A stretch of 64,000 bases of DNA. It comes from Emcibacter sp. (lineage in GTDB: Bacteria > Pseudomonadota > Alphaproteobacteria > Sphingomonadales > Emcibacteraceae). The notes below the pieces were generated by a model. The model had not been told where the DNA came from. It worked only from the letters and a program-made list of their open reading frames with translations, and made no database searches. This document shows positions 8,284-18,025 of the stretch, piece by piece. How positions within the stretch are numbered: position 1 is the first letter of the stretch; every line of letters starts with the position of its first letter. The stretch lies in the NCBI GenBank assembly GCA_021647465.1, contig JAKIUQ010000007.1:75469-139468 (forward strand), given 5' to 3'. A program made the position numbers and the translations under genes.

Positions 8284-11200
8284 ATGAGAAAACTGAAAAA
8301 TACCGTATCTGTTATCGCCGTCACGGCCCTAATGCTTGCCTCAACATCAATGTCGGGTCACAGCTTCTCAGGCGCGGGATCCTATCATGACTTTGATATA
8401 AAACCACAATCTCTTACCAGTGCAATAAGGGCATTTTCCAATCAGACAGGGATACAGATATTATATTCTTACGAGCTTTTTGAGAAAATAAATACTAAGG
8501 GTCTGCACGGCACCTATGGTCCGCAAGAAGGCCTTTCCCAACTTCTGAAGGGGATGGGACTTTCCATAAAGCGTACCGATAACAACACTTATGCTGTTGT
8601 GAGCGACGCACATCCGATGATGCAGAATATCAGCCTGTCGGTGACAGCAGAGGAAATGGCCTATTATGAAAGCAACTTGCAGGTTGCCGGCGAAGATGAA
8701 GCAACGGACAATACATCGGTACTGGACGAAGTAATAGTTACGGGCAGCCGCATCGCCGGCGCATCGGATTCCGGAGCCATGGCCGTTACCACACTTTCCA
8801 GAGATGACCTTGATTCTTACGGTGAAAATGGTACCGGCGATATTCTGGCCAATCTGCCGCAGGCGGGATCTTTTGAAATTAACGATTCAGCAGACGGGCC
8901 AAATGATGCGCGCGGTGATGTTGCCACCGTTAATCTGCGCGGTCTTGGTACCGGAAACACGCTGATCCTTCTGAACGGCCGCCGGATTACGGCGCATGGC
9001 ATTAATCAGGACGTGGGGTCTGTTCCGCGCCAGATTACCAATGTGAATGCCTTCCCCTCTGGCGCCATTGACAGAATTGAGGTGCTCCGGGACGGGGCCT
9101 CTGCGCTTTACGGGGCGGATGCAACGGCCGGTGTGGTCAATACCATATTATCGACGGATTATGATAAAACGCGGATCAGCCTTCGGCGCGATATGCTGGA
9201 GGGAACCAATTCCGATGAATTCTCCGTTGATTTCGCCACCGGTTTTAAATTTAATGAAGACAAGACGAGAGTGATCGTCACCGGTTCCTTTTATACCCGT
9301 AACGGCCTCTATGCATCAGAGCTGGATGGTCAGTTCAATAATGTTGACAAGCGGGCTTTTCTGGGTGATTCGCCTTGGGCGCAATCATCGGATTTCAGGA
9401 ATACATCCAGCAGCTCGCCCTTTGGCCGTTTTGAGGTTATCAGTGCATTTGACAGGGTAAGCGGCATTTTCGAAGATGAAAATATTGATGTTGATTCTGC
9501 CGCCGCCGCCGCATTGGGCCTGTCCGACAGGGATTTGACCAGCGGCGGCGTTTTCCATATTCAGCCCTGCGATTTCAACAGCAGGTCACGGGTGGCCATT
9601 GGCAGCACAATTGATGGCTGCATGGCCATTGGCGAAGGATCAACCCCGTCGGAGCTAAGGTATGATTTTAACGGCCTGCAGCCCGTGAATAGTTTTGGGG
9701 AAGGTCAGGTGATTTCTGTTGATGACCGCACCGCTCTGGGCCGGCAGCTTATATCGGATACGGATCGTTATAATTTCTATACATTGGCCGAACATGAATT
9801 CGATAACGGCATGGAAGGCTTTGGTGAATTCCTGTTTTATCAGGCTGAAACAATGGCCCAGCGCGCGGCCAGCCCGATGACCACATCGGATGGCATCATC
9901 ATTCCAAAAACCAACTATTATAACCCGTTCGGCGCCATTGGAACCGATAACCGTCTGGACATTCTGGAAATCGGTGATGTGCCTGATGAAGGCTATGATA
10001 TTCTTATCCGCAACTGGCGGCCTCAAGCGGGCGGCCCCCGGATCATTCGGACAAAATCGACAACTTTCCGGGCCGTTGCCGGACTTCGCGGGGACTATGA
10101 AGGCTGGGACTGGGAAACGGCGCTGGGATACAGCGCAAACAAGACGACAGACCGTGAAAACCGCCTGTCAAAAACCCTTCTGACAGAGGCCCTCGCGCGT
10201 TCAACGCCGGACGCGCTTAACCCATTCGGTTCAAACGCCAACAGTTTTGAGCAGCTACAGGCCATTAATGTGGATGTGGAGAATACGGGATATACATCCC
10301 TGCTGACGGCTGATGTTCGTTTCAGCAGGTCAGATGTTTTCTCAAACTGGGCCGGAGATATTGGTATTGCTGTCGGTATTGATTACCGCAATGAAGGTTA
10401 TGAAGAAGACCGTGACCCGCATCTTGACGGCACAATCCAGTTTGACGGCATCAGAAACGGTGTTTCGGACATCGTCAGCGTCAGCCCAACCCTGGATTCC
10501 AAAGCCAACAGGAATGTCATTGCCGGATTCGCGGAAACGCTGGTGCCCATTATTGCGCCGGGGGATGGTTTCATCAGCAATGAGCTTAACCTTCAACTGG
10601 CCATTCGGGGGGAATATTTTGATGACCTCAAGGATATGGCGGTAACACCAAAATTTGCCATTTCATATTTTCCGGTGCAGGGGCTTAATTTCCGGGCCGC
10701 CTATTCCAAAGGCTTCCGCGCCCCTAATCTTGTGCAGCTAAACCGGGGGGATGTCAGCCGTGTTGCCAATGGTGATGTTGACTTTATCCGGGAAAATGCC
10801 ATTGGTGAGCCAGAAGATACCGGTGATGCAAATCTGCGTTCCGTGCGCGTTTCCAACCCTGCCCTTAAATCCGAAGATACCGAAACCGTGGTTTTGGGTT
10901 TTTCACTGGATGTGAAAGAATGGGTTGATGTTTCCTGGCTGGACTTTTTTGATGTAAGTTTTGATTACTGGAGCTTTGAACAGGTCGGGATCATTGATAA
11001 TTTTGGCGTGCAGGAGGCTCTGGCTCTGGATTATGTCCGGCGGCTTGACGGCAGCTCAAACCAGAATGTTATTCGGGCCGGCGTAACCGCAGAGGATCAG
11101 GCCTTGTTTGATGCCTATAATGCAGCCAATCCGGGGGCAATAGTTCCGGTTGCGGGGCAGGTATTATTTGTCAATGACCCCTATATCAATCTGGATCGTC

Positions 11201-11754
11201 AAAAGGCCTCGGGCTTTGATATCGGTATTCAGGCCGGTTTTCAGGCGGATGATATTGGCCGGTTTAAAGTTCGCTTTGAACTCTCCAAACTTCAAAAACT
11301 TGACATTTTCCGCAATGAAGAGCTTGTGGCACTTGTCAGTGACCCACGGTTTCAGGGGGAATTTAATGCGCTGGATGTAGACCGTGTCAGAATTAACGGC
11401 AACCCCGAATGGCGCGGCACGGCATCGTTAAGCTGGCGTAACGGCGCGTGGGGCGCGGGGGCGTCACTGCGGTTTGTTTCCGGTTTCTTTGATACCAGCG
11501 CGGATAATATTGATGTTGACGGCGATGGGGAAGATGATTTCTTTGAAGTCGCCGGCCAGACAAAAGTCAATGCCTATATTGATTACAGGCTTCAGCTCGG
11601 TAATTTTACCGACAGCACAACCCGCCTGCGGTTCGGTGTGAATAATCTGACGGACTCCACGCCGCCTCTGGCGGATGAATCCAGAGGCTATTATTCTTCC
11701 GTACATTCCATTCGCGGCCGGGAATATTACCTGCAGTTACGGTTTGATTTCTGA
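8284..11754 (+). CDS. TonB-dependent receptor with N-terminal STN signalling domain
   Basis: This is a large outer-membrane receptor of 1156 residues. After the signal peptide comes a secretin/TonB N-terminal (STN) domain at about residues 35-105 (FDIKPQSLTSAIRAFSNQTG, the FecA-type signalling domain). A TonB box DEVIVTGSRI follows at about 148-157. Next are the plug (VNLRGLGTGNTLILLNGRR, RIEVLRDGASALYGADATAGVVN) and the barrel, which ends in phenylalanine (LQLRFDF). The STN domain together with fecIR directly upstream makes it a surface-signalling transducer. Receptors of this long subclass are often associated with peptides or other large organic substrates. Downstream genes encode a hydrolase and two peptidases, which fits peptide or amide uptake rather than iron. 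The start is backed by GGGAGAG before the ATG. Substrate is unassigned. Confidence 0.93.
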   Translation: MRKLKNTVSVIAVTALMLASTSMSGHSFSGAGSYHDFDIKPQSLTSAIRAFSNQTGIQILYSYELFEKINTKGLHGTYGPQEGLSQLLKGMGLSIKRTDNNTYAVVSDAHPMMQNISLSVTAEEMAYYESNLQVAGEDEATDNTSVLDEVIVTGSRIAGASDSGAMAVTTLSRDDLDSYGENGTGDILANLPQAGSFEINDSADGPNDARGDVATVNLRGLGTGNTLILLNGRRITAHGINQDVGSVPRQITNVNAFPSGAIDRIEVLRDGASALYGADATAGVVNTILSTDYDKTRISLRRDMLEGTNSDEFSVDFATGFKFNEDKTRVIVTGSFYTRNGLYASELDGQFNNVDKRAFLGDSPWAQSSDFRNTSSSSPFGRFEVISAFDRVSGIFEDENIDVDSAAAAALGLSDRDLTSGGVFHIQPCDFNSRSRVAIGSTIDGCMAIGEGSTPSELRYDFNGLQPVNSFGEGQVISVDDRTALGRQLISDTDRYNFYTLAEHEFDNGMEGFGEFLFYQAETMAQRAASPMTTSDGIIIPKTNYYNPFGAIGTDNRLDILEIGDVPDEGYDILIRNWRPQAGGPRIIRTKSTTFRAVAGLRGDYEGWDWETALGYSANKTTDRENRLSKTLLTEALARSTPDALNPFGSNANSFEQLQAINVDVENTGYTSLLTADVRFSRSDVFSNWAGDIGIAVGIDYRNEGYEEDRDPHLDGTIQFDGIRNGVSDIVSVSPTLDSKANRNVIAGFAETLVPIIAPGDGFISNELNLQLAIRGEYFDDLKDMAVTPKFAISYFPVQGLNFRAAYSKGFRAPNLVQLNRGDVSRVANGDVDFIRENAIGEPEDTGDANLRSVRVSNPALKSEDTETVVLGFSLDVKEWVDVSWLDFFDVSFDYWSFEQVGIIDNFGVQEALALDYVRRLDGSSNQNVIRAGVTAEDQALFDAYNAANPGAIVPVAGQVLFVNDPYINLDRQKASGFDIGIQAGFQADDIGRFKVRFELSKLQKLDIFRNEELVALVSDPRFQGEFNALDVDRVRINGNPEWRGTASLSWRNGAWGAGASLRFVSGFFDTSADNIDVDGDGEDDFFEVAGQTKVNAYIDYRLQLGNFTDSTTRLRFGVNNLTDSTPPLADESRGYYSSVHSIRGREYYLQLRFDF

Positions 11755-11780
11755 TAGACAGCCATCTTTCTATTTCTATT

Positions 11781-11819
11781 GTCACCGACTTTTGTCCCCT
11801 GTAAAGGCCGGTGACATTT
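11781..11819 (+). terminator. Hairpin after the TonB receptor gene
   Basis: GTCACCG (11781-11787) pairs with CGGTGAC (11809-11815), followed by ATTTT. The stem is 7 bp with a long loop, so this is a weak terminator or attenuator. It may reduce, rather than stop, expression of the hydrolase and peptidase genes that follow. Confidence 0.5.
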
Positions 11820-11860
11820 TAAAAAAACTTTAAATAATTGCCCTTGAATTGGAGATTTTT

Positions 11861-12799
11861 ATGAACTTCATTTATATCCGCTCGGCCTTCTGGGTCTTAT
11901 ATCTGATATTTCTCCTGACAGTTGTCCTGTTGGTGAGTGGCTGTGCCACGGGTCAAAACACTGATATATCCTCTGAACTGACAAATGATGAAAAAATTGA
12001 TTTAACAACGGGCAAGGGCCAATTTCTCTTTACGCAATGGCCCGGCCCGGCCATCCCCGTCTGGACCTATATCCCGGCCAGAAAAAACATTCGGGATTTG
12101 CCCATAGTCATTGTGATGCACGGTACCGGGCGGGATGCGGATCGTTACCGTGATGAATGGGCCGCGCAAGCCGAAGAAAACGGTTTGATCATCATTGCGC
12201 CGGAATTCTCAAAAAAGCAATTCCCCAAAGCGGAAAACTATAATCTGGGCGGTATTTTCAAAGGCAGGGACAGGATTTATCAGGCAGAGGATAGCTGGGG
12301 TTTTTCAGCCATCGAGCCTCTGTTCAGCAGAGTGGTTGACCTTCTGGGCAGCCAGCAAAAAGAATATACCCTATATGGTCATTCTGCCGGATCACAGTTT
12401 GTTCACCGGTTTTTATTTTATAAACCAGATGCCAGAGTAAGGCGCTATATTGCGGCGAATGCCGGCTGGTACACCATGCCGGATTTTACCGAGAGTTTTC
12501 CTTACGGTCTGAAAGGCGCAAAGGTCAGCGCAGAAAATTTAAAAGCCGCCTTGCAAAAGGACGTGGTTATCTTGCTGGGGGATCAGGATATTGATCAATC
12601 CGGCTCCAGCCTTCGCCGGACAGTTGAAGCCATGAGGCAGGGCGTTCATCGTTTTGAGCGCGGTCATGGCTTTTTTAATCAAGCGCAGAAAAAAGCCAGG
12701 GAATTCAACGTGCCTTTTCGCTGGCGGCTTGGTATTGTCCGGGGGGCCGGGCACAGCAATGCCCAGATGGCGGCTGTTGCCGCCAAGCTGGTTTATTAA
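11861..12799 (+). CDS. Lipoprotein alpha/beta hydrolase (poly(3-hydroxybutyrate) depolymerase / esterase-like)
   Basis: The 312-residue product begins with a lipoprotein signal (lipobox LLVSGC, cysteine near residue 28). The alpha/beta-hydrolase core shows the oxyanion segment IVMHGTGRDADRYRD, the nucleophile elbow GHSAGSQF, a late aspartate in LLGDQDIDQS, and a histidine in GAGHSNAQM. The fold resembles secreted esterases and PHB-depolymerase-like proteins. I chose the ATG at 11861 because GGAG lies six bases upstream; a TTG at 11849 falls before that site. It is probably in one transcription unit with the receptor and the two peptidase genes, so an ester or amide substrate handled at the cell surface is likely. 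The exact reaction is unknown. Confidence 0.75.
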   Translation: MNFIYIRSAFWVLYLIFLLTVVLLVSGCATGQNTDISSELTNDEKIDLTTGKGQFLFTQWPGPAIPVWTYIPARKNIRDLPIVIVMHGTGRDADRYRDEWAAQAEENGLIIIAPEFSKKQFPKAENYNLGGIFKGRDRIYQAEDSWGFSAIEPLFSRVVDLLGSQQKEYTLYGHSAGSQFVHRFLFYKPDARVRRYIAANAGWYTMPDFTESFPYGLKGAKVSAENLKAALQKDVVILLGDQDIDQSGSSLRRTVEAMRQGVHRFERGHGFFNQAQKKAREFNVPFRWRLGIVRGAGHSNAQMAAVAAKLVY

Positions 12800-12836
12800 A
12801 TCCAAACCGGTTTGTTAAATATAGGGAAAACAGATT

Positions 12837-13928
12837 ATGGAATATAAAATAACCCTCAAAATACTATCACTGGCATTTTTATCACTGGTAATATTATCCG
12901 CAAATAGCCGCCTGCCCCTATGGGCAGAAGAAAAACCGATGGTTCAGAGATCCGTCCAAATTCCGGACATTGGCTCCCGGCCCGATTGGGTGATCGCCAT
13001 TCATGGCGGGGCTGGGGTCAAGGCATATGATCAGATGACCCCAGAATTGGCGGGGCAATATCGCGCGGTTCTCGGCACGGCGCTCAAGGCCGGGGCGCAT
13101 ATTCTGAAAGCTGGCGGCGATGGCCCAAAGGCGATTGAGGCCGCTATTATAATCATGGAAGATTCGAGCCTGTTTAACGCCGGACGCGGCGCGGCGCTGG
13201 ATTCCCACGGCAATGCCCGCCATGATGCATCCATAATGAACGGGGCCAATATGGATGCGGGGGCGATTGCGGGTTCCTCCCGTATCCGTAATCCCATAGC
13301 AGCGGCACGGGCCATTATGGAAAAAACCGAAAATGTTCTTATTGCCGGGTCCGGTGCTGACTGGTTCGCGGCGGAACAAGGCCTTTCCCTTGCTGATCCG
13401 CTGTATTTCCAGACCGAAAGACGGCGGAATATGCTGCTGAAAAAACGCGAGAATGAACCCGGAAACTTTGCGGAACATGGGGGCGATCAGGCGGCATTAT
13501 TCGGCACTGTCGGCGCGGTGGTCCTGGACCGGAATGGAAATATCTCTGCGGGTACATCAACGGGGGGACGAACGAACAAGCGTTATGGCCGGATTGGTGA
13601 TTCACCGATTATCGGGGCCGGAACCTATGCGTCCAATGGCTCCTGCGCCGTATCGGCGACGGGTCACGGCGAATATTTCATGCGGTATACCGTGGCCAGA
13701 GATATCTGCGCCCGCATGGAGTTTGCCGGCGAAACACTGGAACAGGCCGCGGGGCAAGTGGTGATCAAATCCCTTAAAGCAAAAGGCGGCGACGGTGCGG
13801 TGATCGCCATAGATCCTGAGGGAAAAGTGGTTTTTTCCATGAATGTATCTGGTATGTACCGGGGTGTCATGACATCAGGAACCCCGGCCCGTACCGCAAT
13901 ATATGCCGATGAAATGGTCCGTGAATAA
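12837..13928 (+). CDS. iaaA: Isoaspartyl peptidase / plant-type L-asparaginase, exported
   Basis: This is an N-terminal-nucleophile hydrolase that releases beta-linked aspartate from dipeptides or hydrolyses asparagine. The proenzyme is expected to cleave before T224 (GTVGAVV), the catalytic threonine. The alpha-chain motifs AIHGGAG, GDGPKAIEAAI, NAGRGAALDSHGNARHDAS and the beta-chain GTSTGGRTNKRYGRIGDSP are all present, so it should be active. The 363-residue protein has a signal peptide (ending near LPLWAEE), placing it in the periplasm, which is less common for the family. It lies 37 bases after the hydrolase gene and 18 before the M20 peptidase. Together they suggest breakdown of an imported peptide containing isoaspartyl bonds. 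Confidence 0.9.
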   Translation: MEYKITLKILSLAFLSLVILSANSRLPLWAEEKPMVQRSVQIPDIGSRPDWVIAIHGGAGVKAYDQMTPELAGQYRAVLGTALKAGAHILKAGGDGPKAIEAAIIIMEDSSLFNAGRGAALDSHGNARHDASIMNGANMDAGAIAGSSRIRNPIAAARAIMEKTENVLIAGSGADWFAAEQGLSLADPLYFQTERRRNMLLKKRENEPGNFAEHGGDQAALFGTVGAVVLDRNGNISAGTSTGGRTNKRYGRIGDSPIIGAGTYASNGSCAVSATGHGEYFMRYTVARDICARMEFAGETLEQAAGQVVIKSLKAKGGDGAVIAIDPEGKVVFSMNVSGMYRGVMTSGTPARTAIYADEMVRE

Positions 13929-13946
13929 TCAGGAAAGCCAATAATT

Positions 13947-15260
13947 ATGTTCAATATTTCAAAAAGAAAATTATCTCTCGCCGCCCTGTTATCCATAACA
14001 TTGGTTTTAGGGACATTATCAAATGCATTTTCCGGGGAGCCAAAAACGCCGCAAATCCAAAGCTATGGCGATGATATGATGGCCCTGAAGCAAAAGAGCG
14101 CGGTAAAACAGGCGCTCAGGCATATTGCTGAACATGACCAGAAAACCATTGACGATATGATTATTCTAAGCGAAATTCCCGCCCCGCCGTTCAAGGAACA
14201 GAAGCGGGCGGCAAAATTCGCTCAAATGCTCCGTGATCTGGGACTTTCCGATGTTACCATAGATAATGAGGGTAACGTGCTGGCTCGCCGCAAAGGCAGG
14301 AACAGCGCCCATACCGTTGCCATCGTAGCCCATCTTGATACAGTCTTTCCCGAAGGCACAGATGTCAGGGTCAAAATCGACGGCAATCTTTATACCGCAC
14401 CGGGAATTGGCGATAACGCGCGCGGGCTGGCGGTCATTACGGCGATGGTGCGGGCCTTGAAGGCGGCGGCCATTAAAACCGATGGGGATATCCTGTTTGT
14501 CGGTTCCGTCGGCGAAGAGGGGCTGGGTGATCTTCGCGGCGTAAAATATCTGTTGCGGGAAGGCGGGCCGGGAATTGACAGCTTTATCGGCATTGACGGC
14601 GGGAATAACCGGCTGGTTTACGGCGCTGTCGGTTCCTATCGCTATCGGGTGACTTTTCATGGCCCGGGCGGGCATTCATGGGGGGCTTTTGGTACCGTAA
14701 ACCCCCATCACGCCTTGGGCCGGGCCATGGAGAAAATGGCTGTGGGCGGCGTGGATATATATGCCACAGGGCCAAAGGTCAGCATCAGTGTCGGGCGTAT
14801 TGGCGGCGGCACATCCATTAATTCCATCCCTTTTGAATCCTGGATGGAAGTTGATATGCGTTCGGCGACTGTCCGCAAGCTTGATGAAATGGACCGGATG
14901 TTTAAACAGGCCGTCATGACGGCTTTGAACGAAGAAAATGCCGCCCGCAGTGAAGGGCCGCCCCTGACCGTTGAAATAGCGAATATCGGTCTGCGCCCCG
15001 CCGGCAAGGGTGATGTGAAATCGGCACTTGTCCAGCGGGCGATGGCCGCCATGTCCCTGATGGGGACGACGCCCGAACTGGCTGTTTCCTCCACCGATGC
15101 GAATATCGCCATTTCAAGAGGGATGCCCGCCATTACCATGAGCAGAGGCGGCCTTAACAAAGCCAGTCATTCCCTTCACGAAAGCTGGCAGAATACAGAT
15201 GGCCATATTGCCATCCAATCCGTTCTGCTAACGGTGCTCGCAGAAGCCGGGATATTATGA
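13947..15260 (+). CDS. M20-family zinc metallopeptidase, exported
   Basis: These are di-zinc exopeptidases or carboxypeptidases related to peptidase T and CPG2. After a signal peptide (MFNISKRKLSLAALLSITLV), the 437-residue protein shows the metal ligands of the clan. These are H129 and D131 in AHLDTVFP, the bridging Asp in GIGDNARG, the catalytic and ligand Glu pair in GEEGLGD, Asp in IGIDGG, and a final His in ASHSLHE. The dimerisation domain contains FHGPGGHSWGAFG. It is the last gene of the receptor-hydrolase-peptidase series and converges on dmpH. The substrate may be the dipeptides left by the isoaspartyl peptidase; that is inference. Confidence 0.88.
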   Translation: MFNISKRKLSLAALLSITLVLGTLSNAFSGEPKTPQIQSYGDDMMALKQKSAVKQALRHIAEHDQKTIDDMIILSEIPAPPFKEQKRAAKFAQMLRDLGLSDVTIDNEGNVLARRKGRNSAHTVAIVAHLDTVFPEGTDVRVKIDGNLYTAPGIGDNARGLAVITAMVRALKAAAIKTDGDILFVGSVGEEGLGDLRGVKYLLREGGPGIDSFIGIDGGNNRLVYGAVGSYRYRVTFHGPGGHSWGAFGTVNPHHALGRAMEKMAVGGVDIYATGPKVSISVGRIGGGTSINSIPFESWMEVDMRSATVRKLDEMDRMFKQAVMTALNEENAARSEGPPLTVEIANIGLRPAGKGDVKSALVQRAMAAMSLMGTTPELAVSSTDANIAISRGMPAITMSRGGLNKASHSLHESWQNTDGHIAIQSVLLTVLAEAGIL

Positions 15261-15287
15261 GACTGACATTCTTCTTGAAAGAACGCT

Positions 15288-16055
15288 TTATGTCACGCTG
15301 AAACTGACGGACCCCATATTTTGAGCTTCCAAACGAACATGAAGGCCGGACGTCAAAGCCTCGGCAGCGGTAGCGCCGCCGGCCATGATTGTCCAACCGG
15401 CCTCAAGCCGCCCGCCATCTTCGCCCACAAGCTTTGCCGCCCCGACCAAGGCCCGCAGCGGGTGCCCCAGAACCGAGGCGGAAGACCCTATTTGCACGGC
15501 CCGTCCATCAAAGCTCATCACCATGCCAAGGTTGCTGAAATCAATATCCGGCCGCACCCACGGCCCCACAACATAAGCCGATGTGGACGTATTATCCGCC
15601 ACCACATCAGGCAGATTGAACTTGAAATTCTCATAGCGGCTGTCGATGATTTCCAGTGCGGGGGCGATCGCCTCCACAGATAACATCGCCTCGGCGGGGC
15701 TAACGATGCCTTCAAGTGGTTTTTTAAGCAGAAAGGCTATTTCAGGCTCTACGCGGGGGTGGACAAAATTCTTCAGGTCGATCTCGCCGCCATCTTCGAC
15801 CAGCATGCTATTGGTCAGGCGGCCCCAGATCATCTCATCAAGACCCATCTGGATCATTTTTGCGCGAGATGTAAAACCCATTTTGACGCCAACCTGTTTT
15901 TGCCCGCGATCATAGCGGCGCTGCACAGAGAGACGCTGTACCTCATAAGCCTGCGCCAATGTCAGGTCTTTGCCCGTTTCGGAAAGCTGCGGTATGGCCT
16001 TGGCATAGCGTGAGGCATCATCAACAAATTCTGCAATTGCGTTCAAATCCATCAT
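15288..16055 (-). CDS. dmpH: 4-oxalocrotonate decarboxylase
   Basis: DmpH decarboxylates 4-oxalocrotonate to 2-oxopent-4-enoate in the dehydrogenative branch of the catechol meta-cleavage pathway, acting in a complex with the hydratase DmpE. The 255-residue protein belongs to the fumarylacetoacetate-hydrolase-like hydratase/decarboxylase family. Within that family it carries the decarboxylase-type block EIIDSRYENFKF, whereas the paralogue at 18026-18817 has EIVDSRIADWDI of hydratases. Metal ligands are in HPRVEPEIAF. It is the last gene of the dmp operon and overlaps dmpG by ATGA. The tautomerase gene dmpI normally following it is not found here. Confidence 0.92.
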   Translation of the reverse strand: MMDLNAIAEFVDDASRYAKAIPQLSETGKDLTLAQAYEVQRLSVQRRYDRGQKQVGVKMGFTSRAKMIQMGLDEMIWGRLTNSMLVEDGGEIDLKNFVHPRVEPEIAFLLKKPLEGIVSPAEAMLSVEAIAPALEIIDSRYENFKFNLPDVVADNTSTSAYVVGPWVRPDIDFSNLGMVMSFDGRAVQIGSSASVLGHPLRALVGAAKLVGEDGGRLEAGWTIMAGGATAAEALTSGLHVRLEAQNMGSVSFSVT

Positions 16056-17083
16056 AGGGCTTTTCCTTGTTCTTTTTGTTTTAATAAATCCAGGGCAACA
16101 TCAACGATCATATCTTCCTGACCACCGACCATTTTTCGCGCGCCAAGTTCCACGAGAATTTCCCTTGTATCAAGGCCATACATATCTGCCGCCGTTTCCG
16201 CATGACGCAGGAAAGAGCTATAAACCCCCGCATAACCAAGGCTCAGGGTTTCCCTGTCGACCCGAACCGGCCTGTCTTGTAACGGGCGCACCAGATTTTC
16301 CGCCGCATCCATTAATTTGTATAAATCACAGCCATGGTTCCAGCCCATGCGATCCGCCGCTGCGATAAAAACCTCAAGCGGCGCATTCCCGGCTCCGGCC
16401 CCCATACCGGTTAAGCTGGCATCAACGCGAATGGCCCCATTTTGAACGGCGGCTATACTATTGGCCACCCCAAGGCTTAAATTATGATGGGCATGAATGC
16501 CCCGCTGGGTTTCGGGGTCCAGAATCTTGTCAAAGGCCTTTAATCGGGCGGCAATATCATCCATATTCTGCGCGCCGCCGCTATCAACCACATAAACCGT
16601 GGTCGCGCCGTAACTTTCCATAAGCTTTGCCTGCCGGGCCAAATGATCCGGCTCTATCATATGAGACATCATCAAAAATCCGATGGTATCCATACCCATC
16701 TCGCGGGCCTTTTCAATATGCTGTTTCGAAACATCGGCTTCGGTACAATGGGTGGCAATACGTACAGATCGCACGCCCAGATCATAAGCATGACGCAGGT
16801 CTGTAACCGTACCAATACCCGGCAAAAGCAACGTGGTCAGAACCGCCTTGTCGAGAACCTCTGCCACTGCTTCGAGCCATTCCCAATCCGTATGCGCGCC
16901 AAAACCATAATTAAAACTTGATCCGTTCAGGCCGTCACCGTGGGCCACTTCAATGGCATCCACGCCTGCCTCATCAAGGGCGCGGGCAATATCCCGCACA
17001 TGATCAATGCCATACATATGACGGATCGCATGCATGCCGTCCCGCAGGGTCACATCCTGAATATAAAGTTTTTTATCGGTCAT
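16052..17083 (-). CDS. dmpG: 4-hydroxy-2-oxovalerate aldolase
   Basis: DmpG cleaves 4-hydroxy-2-oxovalerate to pyruvate and acetaldehyde and channels acetaldehyde to its partner dehydrogenase DmpF. The 343-residue protein opens with the HMGL-like signature DVTLRDGMHAIRH and has the divalent-metal histidines in GIHAHHNLSLGVANS. The C-terminal communication domain includes REILVELGARKMVGGQEDMI. It overlaps dmpF by four bases, as usual for this enzyme pair, which supports the complex. All expected motifs are intact. Confidence 0.95.
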   Translation of the reverse strand: MTDKKLYIQDVTLRDGMHAIRHMYGIDHVRDIARALDEAGVDAIEVAHGDGLNGSSFNYGFGAHTDWEWLEAVAEVLDKAVLTTLLLPGIGTVTDLRHAYDLGVRSVRIATHCTEADVSKQHIEKAREMGMDTIGFLMMSHMIEPDHLARQAKLMESYGATTVYVVDSGGAQNMDDIAARLKAFDKILDPETQRGIHAHHNLSLGVANSIAAVQNGAIRVDASLTGMGAGAGNAPLEVFIAAADRMGWNHGCDLYKLMDAAENLVRPLQDRPVRVDRETLSLGYAGVYSSFLRHAETAADMYGLDTREILVELGARKMVGGQEDMIVDVALDLLKQKEQGKAL

Positions 17084-18015
17084 GCTGCGGCTCCAAATTT
17101 CAGGGCGGCCAGTTTTTCTGCGGTGCCCAGTGCGGCAGAGGTCATGATATCCAGATTTCCGGCATAGGCGGGCAAATAATGGGCCGCGCCCTCGACTTCC
17201 AGATATATGGACGATTTGATACCTTCAAATTCGCCGTAGCCCGGAATTTTAAGGGGATTGTTAGAGCCAAACCGTTCAAATTGCACCTTCTGTTTCAGGC
17301 GGTAACCGGGGACATAGGATTGGACTTCCTTCACCATATCCATGATTGATTTTTCAATTTCTGCTTCAGGTGCCATTTCGCTCAGGGTAAAGACGGTATC
17401 GCGCATCAACATTGGCGGTTCCGCAGGATTTAAGATAATAATTGCCTTGCCTTTTCCGGCGCCGCCAACCTTTTCAATGGCAAGGCGCGTGGTTTCGGTA
17501 AATTCATCAATATTCGCCCGCGTGCCCGGCCCCGCTGATTTGGAGGAAATACTGGCAATAATTTCAGCATAATGAACTTTTGCCACGCGGCTGACCGCGG
17601 CCACTATTGGAATTGTCGCCTGCCCGCCGCATGTCACCATATTGACATTAGGCTCGTTCAAATTCTGATCCATATTCACCACCGGCACGGTGTAGGGGCC
17701 AATAGCCGCCGGGGTCAGATCCACGATGATTTTTCCCGCCGCGCGGCACACCGCATCATGATGCTTATGGGCATAAGCCGATGTGGCATCAAAAATAATT
17801 TTAATGTCTTTCCATACATCCAGTTTCTGCAGGCCTTCGATGCCATCAGATGATATGGCGACCCCCATGCGCGCGGCCCGCGCCAAGCCATCGGATGTGG
17901 GATCAACCCCGACCATGGCCCCCATTGTCAGAACATCACTGGTGCGCATTATCTTGATCATCAAATCAGTCCCGATATTTCCCGGGCCAATGATGGCTGT
18001 TTTTACCTTAGTCAT
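17080..18015 (-). CDS. dmpF: Acetaldehyde dehydrogenase (acylating)
   Basis: DmpF converts acetaldehyde from DmpG to acetyl-CoA with NAD+ and CoA. The Rossmann motif is AIIGPGNIGTDLM at the N-terminus and the acylated cysteine is in MVTCGGQATIP. SSKSAGPGTRANIDEF and YVPGYRLKQKV are further family landmarks. I take the ATG at 18015 (311 residues), which has AAGG about seven bases upstream. A TTG at 18033 would extend it by six residues but falls where no clear ribosome binding site exists. It sits between dmpE and dmpG. Confidence 0.95.
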   Translation of the reverse strand: MTKVKTAIIGPGNIGTDLMIKIMRTSDVLTMGAMVGVDPTSDGLARAARMGVAISSDGIEGLQKLDVWKDIKIIFDATSAYAHKHHDAVCRAAGKIIVDLTPAAIGPYTVPVVNMDQNLNEPNVNMVTCGGQATIPIVAAVSRVAKVHYAEIIASISSKSAGPGTRANIDEFTETTRLAIEKVGGAGKGKAIIILNPAEPPMLMRDTVFTLSEMAPEAEIEKSIMDMVKEVQSYVPGYRLKQKVQFERFGSNNPLKIPGYGEFEGIKSSIYLEVEGAAHYLPAYAGNLDIMTSAALGTAEKLAALKFGAAA

Positions 18016-18025
18016 CTTTTTACCT

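Noticed and set aside
12918..13478. A 186-codon minus-strand frame
   Set aside because: Fully antisense to the isoaspartyl peptidase gene, with no ribosome binding site or recognisable domain.
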